The position numbers and the translations under genes are program-made. From assembly GCA_964560875.1 (NCBI GenBank), contig CAZLMW010000072.1, forward strand, positions 1 through 39,532: a stretch of DNA of 39,532 bases, read 5' to 3'. The notes beneath the pieces were generated by a model. The model saw only the letters and a program-made list of their open reading frames with translations. It searched no databases and was not told the origin of the DNA. This DNA comes from CAZLMW01 sp964560875. Lineage in GTDB: Bacteria > Myxococcota_A > UBA9042. This document shows positions 32,358-39,532 of this stretch, in pieces. Within the stretch, counting starts at the first letter, position 1. Each line of letters starts with the position of its first letter.

Positions 32358-33878
32358 CTACGCCTTGGTCGCCCGCTTCTTGGCCGGAGCACGTTTGGTC
32401 GTGGTCGACGCCCGCTTCTTGCGCGTGGGGCCCGTGGGCGTTGCGGCTTCCGACGCGACATGACGCTGCGGCACCGGTGAGCGGCCGCCATCGTGGGCGT
32501 ACTTCTCGTCAGCGGGGTTGTCCGGCGCGGCGTCGAAGGGAACTTCCGAGCGCGCCTTGTAGTCGTTGGACATCGAGCCCAGCGTCAGCAGACCGATGTG
32601 TTTCCAGGTCCACGGGTACACGTGCTTGCGCATCATCCGCCACTTCGTCGCGAGGTCGCGGCGGCCGGCGTGCGGGCTCGGGTTCTTTGCGTAGTGCTCC
32701 TGGGCGCTGGCGTAGGCCGCTTCGTATTGCGCGTAGACAACCTCGGGAGCCGACACCGTGCGCTGCCTCTCCGCTGCTTTGCGGCCAAATTCACGCCGGC
32801 GGTTTTCGTCGTCGAAGAGCTCGCGCACAGCCGCGCCAAGCAGCTCTTCTTCGTTGTCGCCGGGGGTGACAAGCAAGCCGTTGACGTCGTGCTTGACCTG
32901 GTGAGCCACGCCCATGCCGTCGTCCTTGCCAACGACCGGCAGACCCATCCACAGCGCCTCGGAGACCACCTGGCCGAATGTCTCGATCATCGACGTGTAC
33001 AGGAAAACGTCCGCGTGGCCGTAGAAGTTGGGCAGGTCGCGCTGGGGTCGTTCGCCGACGAAATCGGTGCGATGGATGATCCCCAGCCGGGTCGCCGCGG
33101 TCTGCAGCGCCGTGTGGTGGGGGCCGTCGCCGATGAGGGTCAAGGAGGCTTCGGGCTTCTGCGGCAGGATGTAGTGCGCGAACACGTTGAGCAGCTTGTC
33201 GAGCGCTTTTTCCTTGGCGTGGCGGCACACGACGATGACGCGGCCACCGCGGCGGAAATCGGGCCGGAACGGGTCGGCGGCGAGCGGACGGTTGAAGTTG
33301 CGCACGTCGATCGGGCGGCTGATCACGTGAATCGGCACGTCGATCATGCCCACCGATCGCCAGTAGTCGATGAGGCCCTGGCACTGCACGATGAGGCCGT
33401 CGCCGGCGTTGTAGACCGATGCGAAGCTGCGCTCCACGTACTTGGTCAGCTCGTCGAGAGGTCGCGCCGTGGGGCCGAATTTGAGCATTCCGTCGGGGAT
33501 GACCGTGTGCACGAACCCGGGCAGGTACACGGTGTTGGTCGACAGCGCCGGGATGCCGTGAAGGTCCCGAATCATCGGCGCCCAATGCATCATCAGCGTG
33601 TTGCTGTGGGCGTGGACGACGTCGAATTTCGGGATGTCGTAGATGGCTTCGGCGGGCGATGGAAAGGCGATGCGAACGCCGTCGTAGGCGCGCAGCTTGC
33701 CGGAGTTGAGGAGCACCGAGCCGGGAGGCGCCTCGCGCTGGTTGTCACCGGGACGCGGGCCGATGAGCGTGCATTGGTGGCCGCGCATCTCCATGTTGCG
33801 GCGAAACGTCTGCGAGGCGAGCGCCGGGCCGTTGGTCATGTCGACCGCCACGTAATCCGTGAGCATTCCGATGTGCAT
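32358..33878 (-). CDS. Family 4 glycosyltransferase with Lys/Ala-rich C-terminal tail
   Basis: 506 residues; the start ATG at 33878 has AGGGAA upstream. The N-terminal domain (MHIGMLTDYVAVDMTNGPA, VVHAHSNTLMMHWAP) and the C-terminal nucleotide-sugar domain (ASLTLIGDGPHHTALQ, DVFLYTSMIETFGQVVSEALWMGLPVV) are those of GT4 enzymes near the diacylglycerol glucosyltransferase branch; the Glu-x7-Glu motif (ETFGQVVSE) is intact. The canonical enzyme ends near residue 400. About 105 more residues follow: a helical linker with WRMMRKHVYPWTWKHIG, which could touch the membrane, then a disordered region ending TTKRAPAKKRATKA, like histone-H1-type tails. The tail may bind acidic lipid or nucleic acid. 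Function in glycolipid or surface-glycan synthesis is inferred. Confidence 0.87.
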   Translation of the reverse strand: MHIGMLTDYVAVDMTNGPALASQTFRRNMEMRGHQCTLIGPRPGDNQREAPPGSVLLNSGKLRAYDGVRIAFPSPAEAIYDIPKFDVVHAHSNTLMMHWAPMIRDLHGIPALSTNTVYLPGFVHTVIPDGMLKFGPTARPLDELTKYVERSFASVYNAGDGLIVQCQGLIDYWRSVGMIDVPIHVISRPIDVRNFNRPLAADPFRPDFRRGGRVIVVCRHAKEKALDKLLNVFAHYILPQKPEASLTLIGDGPHHTALQTAATRLGIIHRTDFVGERPQRDLPNFYGHADVFLYTSMIETFGQVVSEALWMGLPVVGKDDGMGVAHQVKHDVNGLLVTPGDNEEELLGAAVRELFDDENRRREFGRKAAERQRTVSAPEVVYAQYEAAYASAQEHYAKNPSPHAGRRDLATKWRMMRKHVYPWTWKHIGLLTLGSMSNDYKARSEVPFDAAPDNPADEKYAHDGGRSPVPQRHVASEAATPTGPTRKKRASTTTKRAPAKKRATKA

Positions 33879-33952
33879 CGTCGTTCCCTGCGCAGGTCGA
33901 GCGCGGCGACGAAAGGAATTTCATCGGGGCGAACTGCACAGCGGCGGATGTA

Positions 33953-33965
33953 GCACGAATCGTGC
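33953..33965. promoter_or_regulatory. 13-bp palindrome between divergent genes
   Basis: GCACGAATCGTGC has perfect 6-bp arms around one base. It lies 75 bp upstream of the minus-strand GT4 start (33878) and 193 bp upstream of the plus-strand hydrolase start (34158). A possible operator for a dimeric repressor; the rest of this 279-bp gap shows no gene or clear promoter. Confidence 0.3.
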
Positions 33966-34157
33966 CATGCACAAGTGAACTCTCCGGTTGCCCGGATGCG
34001 GCGCACTACGGCGTTTGGATGGGAGCACGGCTACCCCACGCCGCGATCCCCAGCGGAGCACCTGTACTCCATCTCGTTGGTCGCAAAAACGGGCAAAGGC
34101 AGCGGATCTGCGGGGACATGGTATCCTCTTGGCAGGTAGCGCCGTTCCCGGAGCCTG

Positions 34158-35387
34158 ATGCCGCGTAGCAACCTCGTCTCGAGAATCGCCCACGACTCAT
34201 GGGCTCAAGCCCCCCGCGAACAGCAGTCTTTGCGCTGGTGGCGGACGCTCGAGCACAACTTTTCGCGCCGTCCCGAAGGCTTCGCGCTCGCGATGCGCGA
34301 CAAGGTGATGGTCAGCGCGACCGCCAGCGTCGATGTGATCGTGCGGACAATCGGCGCGATCGGGGCCGGGTCCACCTGCGTGCCGCTTGGCTACAATCCG
34401 CTCATGCTCTGGCGGTTGCGCACGGAACAGGAGCTCTACTGCGAGCTCGCTGACAAATCTGCCGCCGCGTCGATGTTCAAGGCGCCGCCAACGCGCGTGC
34501 CAATCGACGTCAAACGCGCCCGCCGAAGCCCCTTTTCGCCGCGCGACGGAGTGGTCGAGGACCTGCGCTTCGAGAGCCCTTTCACGCCGGTCAATCCGGC
34601 TGTCCGCAAGCGGTACCTGTCCAATAAGCGCAATCGCACGGCCCATGCTCGCTTGTGGCGGCACGCGGACGGTCCCAAACCGACTGTCATCGCGATCCAT
34701 GGCTTCGGCGCCGAACAGAGCTGGGTCAACGAGTTCATGCTGGCCCTGCCGCGCCTGTACAAGCTCGGCTGCGATGTGATGTTGATGACCCTGCCGTTTC
34801 ACGGTCCGCGTCAGTCGCGCTTGTCGCCGTTTTCCGGTCACGGGTTCTTCTCCGGCGGTCTTTGCGGCATCAACGAGGCGTTTGCGCAAGCCGTGATGGA
34901 CGCCCGCGTGTTCATCGACCACCTGCTGCTCGATCGCGGCGCGCCCGCCGTCGGGGTGACCGGTATCAGCCTCGGCGGATTGACGACCGCGCTGCTCGCT
35001 GTCGCCGAACCACGTCTGGCCTTTGCCGTGCCGAACGTGCCCGTCGTCACCCTCGCTGACCTGGTCCTGGAATGGCGGCCGCTCGGCGAGTTCGTGCGCT
35101 TGCTGATGCGCGTCACCGGCCTCGGCATCAAGGACATCCGCCACATTCTCGCCGCGTCGAGCCCCCTGACGTACCCGCCCGCCGTCGCACGGGACCGCCT
35201 GATGATCATCGCCGGGGTTGGTGACAGGATGGCCCCGCCCAAGCACTCGCGCCTGCTGTGGGAGCACTGGCAACGGTGTCGGCTCCACTGGTTCCCGGGC
35301 GGGCACCTGTTGCACCTCGATCGGGGGGAATACCTCGACGAGATGGCTCGTTTCATGGCGGACGTGGGATTCTTGCCCCGGTCGTGA
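34158..35387 (+). CDS. Alpha/beta-hydrolase-fold protein
   Basis: 409 residues. About 160 N-terminal residues are helical and unassigned, followed by a hydrolase core: VIAIHGFGAEQSWVNEF (oxyanion-hole HG), the nucleophile elbow GISLGG with Ser as G-x-S-x-G, an acid candidate in AGVGDRMAPP and the catalytic His in PGGHLLHLD. The order and spacing match an active serine hydrolase; an ABHD18-like ester or lipid hydrolase is one option. No signal peptide is visible, and the hydrophobic stretch VRTIGAIGAGSTCVPLG (about 60-78) could be a weak membrane contact. The start ATG has GGAG upstream. The CAP-domain gene follows 28 bp downstream and is probably co-transcribed. Confidence 0.82.
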   Translation: MPRSNLVSRIAHDSWAQAPREQQSLRWWRTLEHNFSRRPEGFALAMRDKVMVSATASVDVIVRTIGAIGAGSTCVPLGYNPLMLWRLRTEQELYCELADKSAAASMFKAPPTRVPIDVKRARRSPFSPRDGVVEDLRFESPFTPVNPAVRKRYLSNKRNRTAHARLWRHADGPKPTVIAIHGFGAEQSWVNEFMLALPRLYKLGCDVMLMTLPFHGPRQSRLSPFSGHGFFSGGLCGINEAFAQAVMDARVFIDHLLLDRGAPAVGVTGISLGGLTTALLAVAEPRLAFAVPNVPVVTLADLVLEWRPLGEFVRLLMRVTGLGIKDIRHILAASSPLTYPPAVARDRLMIIAGVGDRMAPPKHSRLLWEHWQRCRLHWFPGGHLLHLDRGEYLDEMARFMADVGFLPRS

Positions 35388-35406
35388 TGACCGCGGCTGT
35401 CAGCTT

Positions 35407-35412
35407 GGAAAG
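35407..35412 (+). promoter_or_regulatory. Shine-Dalgarno site deciding a GTG start
   Basis: GGAAAG ends three bases before GTG at 35416. Starting there puts the hydrophobic export signal (RRFFLALIALAVIAAFVA) at the very N-terminus, which supports GTG over the open frame that continues upstream to 35218 antisense to nothing but inside the hydrolase gene. Confidence 0.6.
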
Positions 35413-35415
35413 CTA

Positions 35416-37152
35416 GTGCGCCGTTTCTTCCTGGCCCTGATTGCCCTGGCCGTTATCGCCGCGTTCGTCGCTACCCAGCGCGGTCAAAAGCTGTCGGTCA
35501 AGCTGCCTGCGATCGACCGGGTGCTCGGCCCGCTGTCGGACAAGACTTCCGGCAATGCGCCTGCGTTCGATGGGACGATCCCCGCTGCAACCGCCGCTGC
35601 CGAGACACCCCAAGAGTCGCCCGAGCCCCCCGTGGTCGCCGCCGGCGCTGCCGTCACCATCCGGCTCAGCGAAGCCCCTGCAAAGTCCTACCTGCGGGCC
35701 AAGACCGGCGGCAACGAACGCTTCTACCGCCGCTTGCTCGTCAAGGCAGGTGGACGCAACGCGCGCCTCTCGCCGGATCTCGGCCGCGCCGCCCGCGAGT
35801 TCGTCTTCCAGTACACCGAGCTCGGCCGGGAGCCGCCATCGGACGTTCGCGAGTTCCTGATCCGCAGCTCAGGCGCCGTGGCCGGGGACACCGCATTTCG
35901 CCATGTGCGAACCACCGACGATGCGGCCAGCGCCCTGCAAAAAGCCATCCGCTCGGTGTTGCGTGACCCACCCGACGGCGCCGGGACGCTCTTCGTCGGA
36001 ATCGGCGAAGTTTTCACGCCCGGCGCCCGTTACAAGCGCCATATCGGGGTTGTCTCGACCCGCCTGCCTGTCCTCGTCGACCCGGCGCCGCGCACCGTGC
36101 AGCCCGGCGACACCTGGACTATTTCCGGTCGTTTGCTGGCCAACTATCGGGGTCTCAAAGTGCTCGTGTTGCGCCCTGACGGCTCGGTCGACAGCTACCC
36201 GCCAAGGCTCGACGGTGGGCGATTCACGATCGACGTCGCCTGCGGAGACGATGTCGGCGCCCTCGATATGCAGCTGGTCGGCACGGGTCCATACGGGCCG
36301 GGCAAGCTGTTCCAATTGCGCGTGGAGGTCGGCCGCGAGGTGCCCGAGACGTTGGTCGCCACGTTGCCGCCCGATGAAAGCCGGCTCCAGGACGTCAACG
36401 ACGCAGCGGCGCTGGCGTTCAAACTGCTCAATGACGACCGCGTCAAGCACGGGCTCCATGCGCTCCAATGGGACGGCGCGCTGGCCACGGTCGCCGAGTC
36501 ACACAGCCGCGATATGCGCGACGGAAGGTTCTTTGCGCACCTGTCGCCGACCACGGGCTTGCACTCCGACCGGCTGCGCAAGGCTGGGTACAAGAGCATC
36601 TCGTCGGCCGAGAACCTGGCCCACAACGTCTCGATCGCCGAGTCGCAGCGCGGGCTGATGGCGAGCCTTGGGCACCGGCGAAACATCTTGAGCAAAGACA
36701 GCACGCACGTCGGCATCGGCGTCGTTGGCGAAGAACGCGAGGACGGCAGTCGACGCTGGTGGGTGACGCAGCTGTTCGCTCGCCCACCCCAGGAGCTCGA
36801 CCCCGATGAGGCGATCGACCGTCTCCTGCAGGCTATCGGGCGCGAGCGTGAACGCGCCGGACTCAAGCGGCTCGTGCGCGACGGTCGCCTGGACACCGTC
36901 GCGGACGACCACGCCCAGCGGGTCGCGGCAAACGGGCTGTCCGGAGCGTCCCAGGCGATGATCGACGCCGCGAAGAACGCCGGTTTGGTGCGCGGTCGGC
37001 TGCGTGCATGGGCTGCGACGACACCCGAGGTGAGCCGCCTGAAGCTGCCCCGACTCGTGCGCGCCCCCGCGGCTCGCCGAATCGGGATCGGTGTGGCCCC
37101 AGCCCGCGGCGACGATGTGCGAATCGGTGTGACGCTGTTGATTGGCGATTGA
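35416..37152 (+). CDS. Secreted protein with CAP domain and a second, decayed CAP-like domain
   Basis: 578 residues from a GTG. An N-terminal signal or anchor (3-20) is followed by a Pro/Ala linker and about 250 residues of beta-rich sequence that contains an Ig-like part (VQPGDTWTISGRLLANYRG). Residues about 330-455 are a CAP/SCP domain (PF00188): ALAFKLLNDDRVKHGLHALQWD, ESHSRDMRDGRFFAHLSP, SSAENLAHN and LGHRRNILSKDSTHVGIGV. These give the His and Glu of the CAP cavity. Residues about 460-578 repeat the pattern weakly (LLQAIGRERERAGLKRLVRD, then DDHAQRVAANG and RIGIGVAP) without the cavity residues, so a duplicated and decayed copy. Extracellular or periplasmic; lipid binding or an envelope role is inference. 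Confidence 0.82.
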   Translation: MRRFFLALIALAVIAAFVATQRGQKLSVKLPAIDRVLGPLSDKTSGNAPAFDGTIPAATAAAETPQESPEPPVVAAGAAVTIRLSEAPAKSYLRAKTGGNERFYRRLLVKAGGRNARLSPDLGRAAREFVFQYTELGREPPSDVREFLIRSSGAVAGDTAFRHVRTTDDAASALQKAIRSVLRDPPDGAGTLFVGIGEVFTPGARYKRHIGVVSTRLPVLVDPAPRTVQPGDTWTISGRLLANYRGLKVLVLRPDGSVDSYPPRLDGGRFTIDVACGDDVGALDMQLVGTGPYGPGKLFQLRVEVGREVPETLVATLPPDESRLQDVNDAAALAFKLLNDDRVKHGLHALQWDGALATVAESHSRDMRDGRFFAHLSPTTGLHSDRLRKAGYKSISSAENLAHNVSIAESQRGLMASLGHRRNILSKDSTHVGIGVVGEEREDGSRRWWVTQLFARPPQELDPDEAIDRLLQAIGRERERAGLKRLVRDGRLDTVADDHAQRVAANGLSGASQAMIDAAKNAGLVRGRLRAWAATTPEVSRLKLPRLVRAPAARRIGIGVAPARGDDVRIGVTLLIGD

Positions 37153-37215
37153 CACGACGCCGGACCCACGGCGATACCCGTCTCGATGCGACGTCCGCGT
37201 CGAGAGGAGAGGAAG

Positions 37216-37920
37216 ATGATGATCAACCGCGACGTTGTGACCTGGATTCTGGCGGCCTGCGTCGCATTTGGCAGCGCCGTCACGAGCGATGTGCACGCCG
37301 CCGATGGCGCCAAGAAGGCGCCGGATTCCGCCAAAAACGCGCCGGATTCCGCCAAGAATGTACCGGGGGCCGCCAAGAAGACGCCGGCGCGGTCCGCCAC
37401 CGACACCAAGCTCGATCGCGGCGAGATCATCATCCGCAATCGCGCTGTTAAGGGTAGCGAGCTGCCGCGGGCGATCATGATGGGGGTCATCAATGTGCCG
37501 CCGGCCAAGGTCTGGCGCTTTCTGTCCAACTGCAACAACTACAAGGGCAACTTCCCGCGCACCAAGTCGAGCAAGGAGCTGTCCCGCAAGGGAAACACCG
37601 TCATCTGCAAGGTCGTCGTCGATATGCCGTGGCCGATGGATGACCTGTGGTCGACGACACGCGCCACGCACACGGTCCGTCCCGGCTTCTTCAAGCGGCA
37701 GTGGCAGCTCGTCGAGGGCACCTACAAGAAGAACGCCGGCTCATGGACGGTCACGCCATTCGACAAGGCGGGCAAGCGCTCGCGCGTCGTCTACAAGATG
37801 CATGCCGAGCCCACGACGTCCGTTCCCAAGTGGATCCAGCGTAAGGCCAGCAAGTCGACGTTGCCCGACCTCATGAACGCGCTGCGCAAAGCGGTCGGCC
37901 ACAAACCCAAGGCCGGCTGA
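37216..37920 (+). CDS. Exported START/SRPBCC-fold protein
   Basis: 234 residues from the ATG at 37216 (ATGATG; a long GAGAGGAGAGGAAG purine run precedes it). A signal peptide ends near VHAADG. A linker repeats KKAPDSAKN, NAPDSAKN and NVPGAAKK, an eight-residue decaying repeat also visible in the DNA. Residues about 70-225 look like a START-type helix-grip fold: IMMGVINVPPAKVWRFLSNC, VVDMPWPMDDLWSTT, RQWQLVEGTYKKNAGSWTV, then a long C-terminal helix (KWIQRKASKSTLPDLMNALR). Members bind a hydrophobic ligand in a cavity; one role in the envelope would be lipid transfer. It is 63 bp after the CAP gene on the same strand. Ligand unknown. Confidence 0.75.
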   Translation: MMINRDVVTWILAACVAFGSAVTSDVHAADGAKKAPDSAKNAPDSAKNVPGAAKKTPARSATDTKLDRGEIIIRNRAVKGSELPRAIMMGVINVPPAKVWRFLSNCNNYKGNFPRTKSSKELSRKGNTVICKVVVDMPWPMDDLWSTTRATHTVRPGFFKRQWQLVEGTYKKNAGSWTVTPFDKAGKRSRVVYKMHAEPTTSVPKWIQRKASKSTLPDLMNALRKAVGHKPKAG

Positions 37921-38092
37921 CCACGCCATCGAACGGCAACCGAGTCCGACACTGACCGGGCCAGGCGCAATGCCGATCGTTACTACTGCTGCCTTCGCCA
38001 TCTGTGCTGACCTCCATGCGAGAGATCGGGGCAGAATGAGGCAACGGGATCACATGGCAAGAAAAACGATTCAGCACTCGTGCCCGGCACAT
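37921..38092. other. Convergent intergenic region without recognisable elements
   Basis: 172 bp between the stops of the START-like gene and the K+ channel gene. No protein-like frame, strong hairpin with T-run or repeat is visible. Confidence 0.5.
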
Positions 38093-39139
38093 CTAAGCGG
38101 TCGCGGCCCGATTGACGGCGGCGCGGCTCTCGGGGCTGCCGATAAAGACGAGCCAGGTCCCGGCGCTGATTTCGTCTTCCGGACCCGGGTTGTAGTGCCA
38201 GCTGCCGTCGGCATGGCGCAGCGCGACGATCAACGCGCGCGGCTTGATGATGCGCATGGCGTCGATGATGGTGCGTCCATCGAGCAAAGACCCCGCTTTG
38301 ACGAGCTGCTCTTCCACGCGGTAATGCGAGTCGCGCTCGCGCAGCATCATGTCGAGGAAGGTGACGACGGTCGGCCGGACCAGCTCGGAGACCATCCGTA
38401 GTCCGCCGATTTGGTTTGGCGACACAACGGCGTCGGCGCCCGCGCGCTTGAGCTTGGTCTGCACGCGGCTGTCCACGCATCGCGCGATGATCCGTGTGCG
38501 CGGGTTCAGGATGCGCGCCGAGATCGTGATGATGAGGTTGTCCTTGTCGTCGCGAACCGCCGCCACGAGCCCAACCGCGTGGTCGATTCCCGCGGCCTGC
38601 AACATGTCGTCGTGGGTCGCATCGCCGATCAGCGACGCGAAATCGCCGATCGCCTCCCGCAACGCGTCGATTCGGGTTTCGTCGGACTCGATGAGCACCA
38701 CCGGGCGGTCTGTCTCAAACAGCTCCCGCACGATGTGTTCACCGGTGTGCCCCCCGCCACAGACGATGTAGTGGTCTCGCAATGCCGCGATACGCCGATT
38801 CATGCGTCGCCTCCAAAAGAGCTTGCCGAGCGTGCCTTCGACCGCAAAAGCGGTGGTCGTCGAGAAGAAGTACAGGAACGACCCGACCCCCAAAAGCAGC
38901 AGGATGATCGTGAAGATGCGCCCCGCGTCGTTGCCGGTCAGGTCCACCACCTCGCTATAGCCGACGGTCGTGAGCGTGATGACGGTCATGTAAGCCGCGT
39001 CGAGCAGCGTCGTGCTGGGCGGTCCCAGGTGCATGTAGCCGGCCGTGCCGATGCCAAATGTCAGGATGATCAGACCGGCCGCACGCGCGACTGGACGGAG
39101 CACTTCCGCGATCTCAAGCCGGCCAATTCCGCGCATCAT
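38093..39139 (-). CDS. Two-helix potassium channel with RCK (TrkA-N/TrkA-C) domains
   Basis: 348 residues from the ATG at 39139 (a second ATG follows directly; GAGG lies close upstream). The frame is open to 39388 but that part is antisense to the VOC gene. The first helix (AAGLIILTFGIGTAGYMHL), a pore helix and the filter TTVGYSEV (57-64), then a second helix (FTIILLLLGVGSFLYFF) make an Ion_trans_2 channel. The filter keeps TVGY but has Ser-Glu in place of the usual Gly-Asp. Residues about 120-240 are an NAD-binding-type TrkA-N domain (YIVCGGGHTGEHI, VVLIESDETRI, GDATHDDML), and 265-345 a TrkA-C domain, so gating by a ligand (nucleotide or Ca2+) is expected. Inner membrane. Confidence 0.9.
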   Translation of the reverse strand: MMRGIGRLEIAEVLRPVARAAGLIILTFGIGTAGYMHLGPPSTTLLDAAYMTVITLTTVGYSEVVDLTGNDAGRIFTIILLLLGVGSFLYFFSTTTAFAVEGTLGKLFWRRRMNRRIAALRDHYIVCGGGHTGEHIVRELFETDRPVVLIESDETRIDALREAIGDFASLIGDATHDDMLQAAGIDHAVGLVAAVRDDKDNLIITISARILNPRTRIIARCVDSRVQTKLKRAGADAVVSPNQIGGLRMVSELVRPTVVTFLDMMLRERDSHYRVEEQLVKAGSLLDGRTIIDAMRIIKPRALIVALRHADGSWHYNPGPEDEISAGTWLVFIGSPESRAAVNRAATA

Positions 39140-39251
39140 GTCCTCGGGCGTCCTCTCCAGTATGGCGTGAAACCGCGCAATTTCACCCGCGCTTGCTGCC
39201 GAACCCGCCGCGTGCCTCAATGTGGCATCGATACAGCGTTGGGAGCGACAG

Positions 39252-39532
39252 ATGGCGAAAGTGACCGGAATTGGCGGTGTGTTCTTCAAGGCGAGCGATC
39301 CGCCCGCGTTGTCGGCATGGTACCAGCAGCACCTCGGTATCCCGCTTGAGGAGTGGGGCGGCGGCATCCTGAAGTGGCCCGAAGACAAGGCCGGAGACCA
39401 GGGTATGACCGTCTGGAACCTGGCGGCGCGTGACAGTCAGTGGTTCGCGCCCAGCGAGTCCGTGTTCATGATCAACTACCGCGTCGACAACATGACCGAG
39501 CTCCTCGCGCAGCTGGCCGCCGCCGGGATCGA
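39252..39532 (+). CDS. VOC-family (glyoxalase/bleomycin-resistance fold) protein, 3' partial
   Basis: The ATG at 39252 has GGGAG upstream; 93 codons are visible before the window ends. The sequence begins MAKVTGIGGVFFKASDPPAL, then AWYQQHLGIPLEEWGGG and INYRVDNMTELLAQLAAAGI, the beta-alpha-beta-beta-beta pattern of the vicinal oxygen chelate fold (metal-dependent lyase, dioxygenase or resistance protein). Small single-domain VOC proteins with this start are common and mostly uncharacterised. Divergent from the potassium channel with a 112-bp gap. Confidence 0.85.
   Translation, partial: MAKVTGIGGVFFKASDPPALSAWYQQHLGIPLEEWGGGILKWPEDKAGDQGMTVWNLAARDSQWFAPSESVFMINYRVDNMTELLAQLAAAGI

Noticed and set aside
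30545..32869. Plus-strand open frame of 774 codons antisense to glycerate kinase and GT4 genes
   Set aside because: Its translation is Arg/His/Asp-rich without any domain, while the minus strand encodes clear families. Long antisense frames are expected in GC-rich codon usage.
33962..34168. Small plus-strand frame of 68 codons upstream of the hydrolase gene
   Set aside because: No Shine-Dalgarno site, no family resemblance, and it overlaps the hydrolase start.
39140..39388. N-terminal extension of the potassium channel by 83 residues
   Set aside because: Antisense to the VOC gene and unlike any channel N-terminus; two Met codons precede the first helix region.
1..39532. Search for CRISPR arrays, tRNA/rRNA genes, prophage and classic defence operons
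   Set aside because: No spaced repeat array, cloverleaf, rRNA-like segment, phage structural gene or restriction/defence cassette was recognised by reading; a dedicated scan was not possible.

Overview
The window is GC-rich, densely coded DNA from a Gram-negative bacterium with an outer membrane: it has lipoprotein signal peptides, a beta-barrel protein ending in Phe and O-antigen-type export genes. Three Hanks-type Ser/Thr kinases, an FHA-GGDEF protein, an FGE-fold/TPR protein, Cys-repeat and P-domain secreted proteins, and many GTG/TTG starts point to a Myxococcota-like (former deltaproteobacterial) chromosome. That placement is inference; no rRNA or other marker gene is present. No tRNA, rRNA, CRISPR array, complete insertion sequence or prophage is visible, and no gene-free stretch exceeds 300 bases.

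Layout. 1-4596 (minus): an FGE-fold scaffold, a radical SAM protein overlapping it by 22 nt, and a truncated lipoprotein. 4769-6839 (plus): a lipoprotein and a 24-cysteine repeat/beta-barrel protein. 6845-9399: a CapA-like phosphatase and a diguanylate cyclase. 9411-18165: a surface-glycan block with a flippase on the minus strand, then on the plus strand a kinase-cNMP sensor followed by an O-antigen ligase-like protein, GT2, GT4 and a membrane sulfatase-fold enzyme, the last four tightly spaced or overlapping. 18166-20620: an unsettled segment holding a 3'-damaged Spo11/Topo VI-A-like gene, an AT-rich patch, a simple repeat, a gene fragment and a kinase that looks frameshifted. 20625-27499: a second membrane-anchored kinase, an M28 peptidase, a HExxH peptide-hydroxylase-like protein, a rhomboid and a large secreted P-domain/GGGxT protein. 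27527-33878 (minus): two GT4 enzymes, glycerate kinase and a molybdopterin oxidoreductase. 34158-37920 (plus): an alpha/beta hydrolase, a two-CAP-domain protein and a START-like protein. 38093-39532: a K+ channel with RCK domain and the start of a VOC protein.

The main themes are building of surface polysaccharide (flippase, ligase, one GT2, three GT4, sulfatase-fold transferase, CapA-like protein) and signalling or secretion at the envelope. The genes most worth following are the Spo11-like protein, the orphan HExxH protein, the kinase cassette with two GTGA junctions, and the 27-residue Cys-repeat barrel protein.
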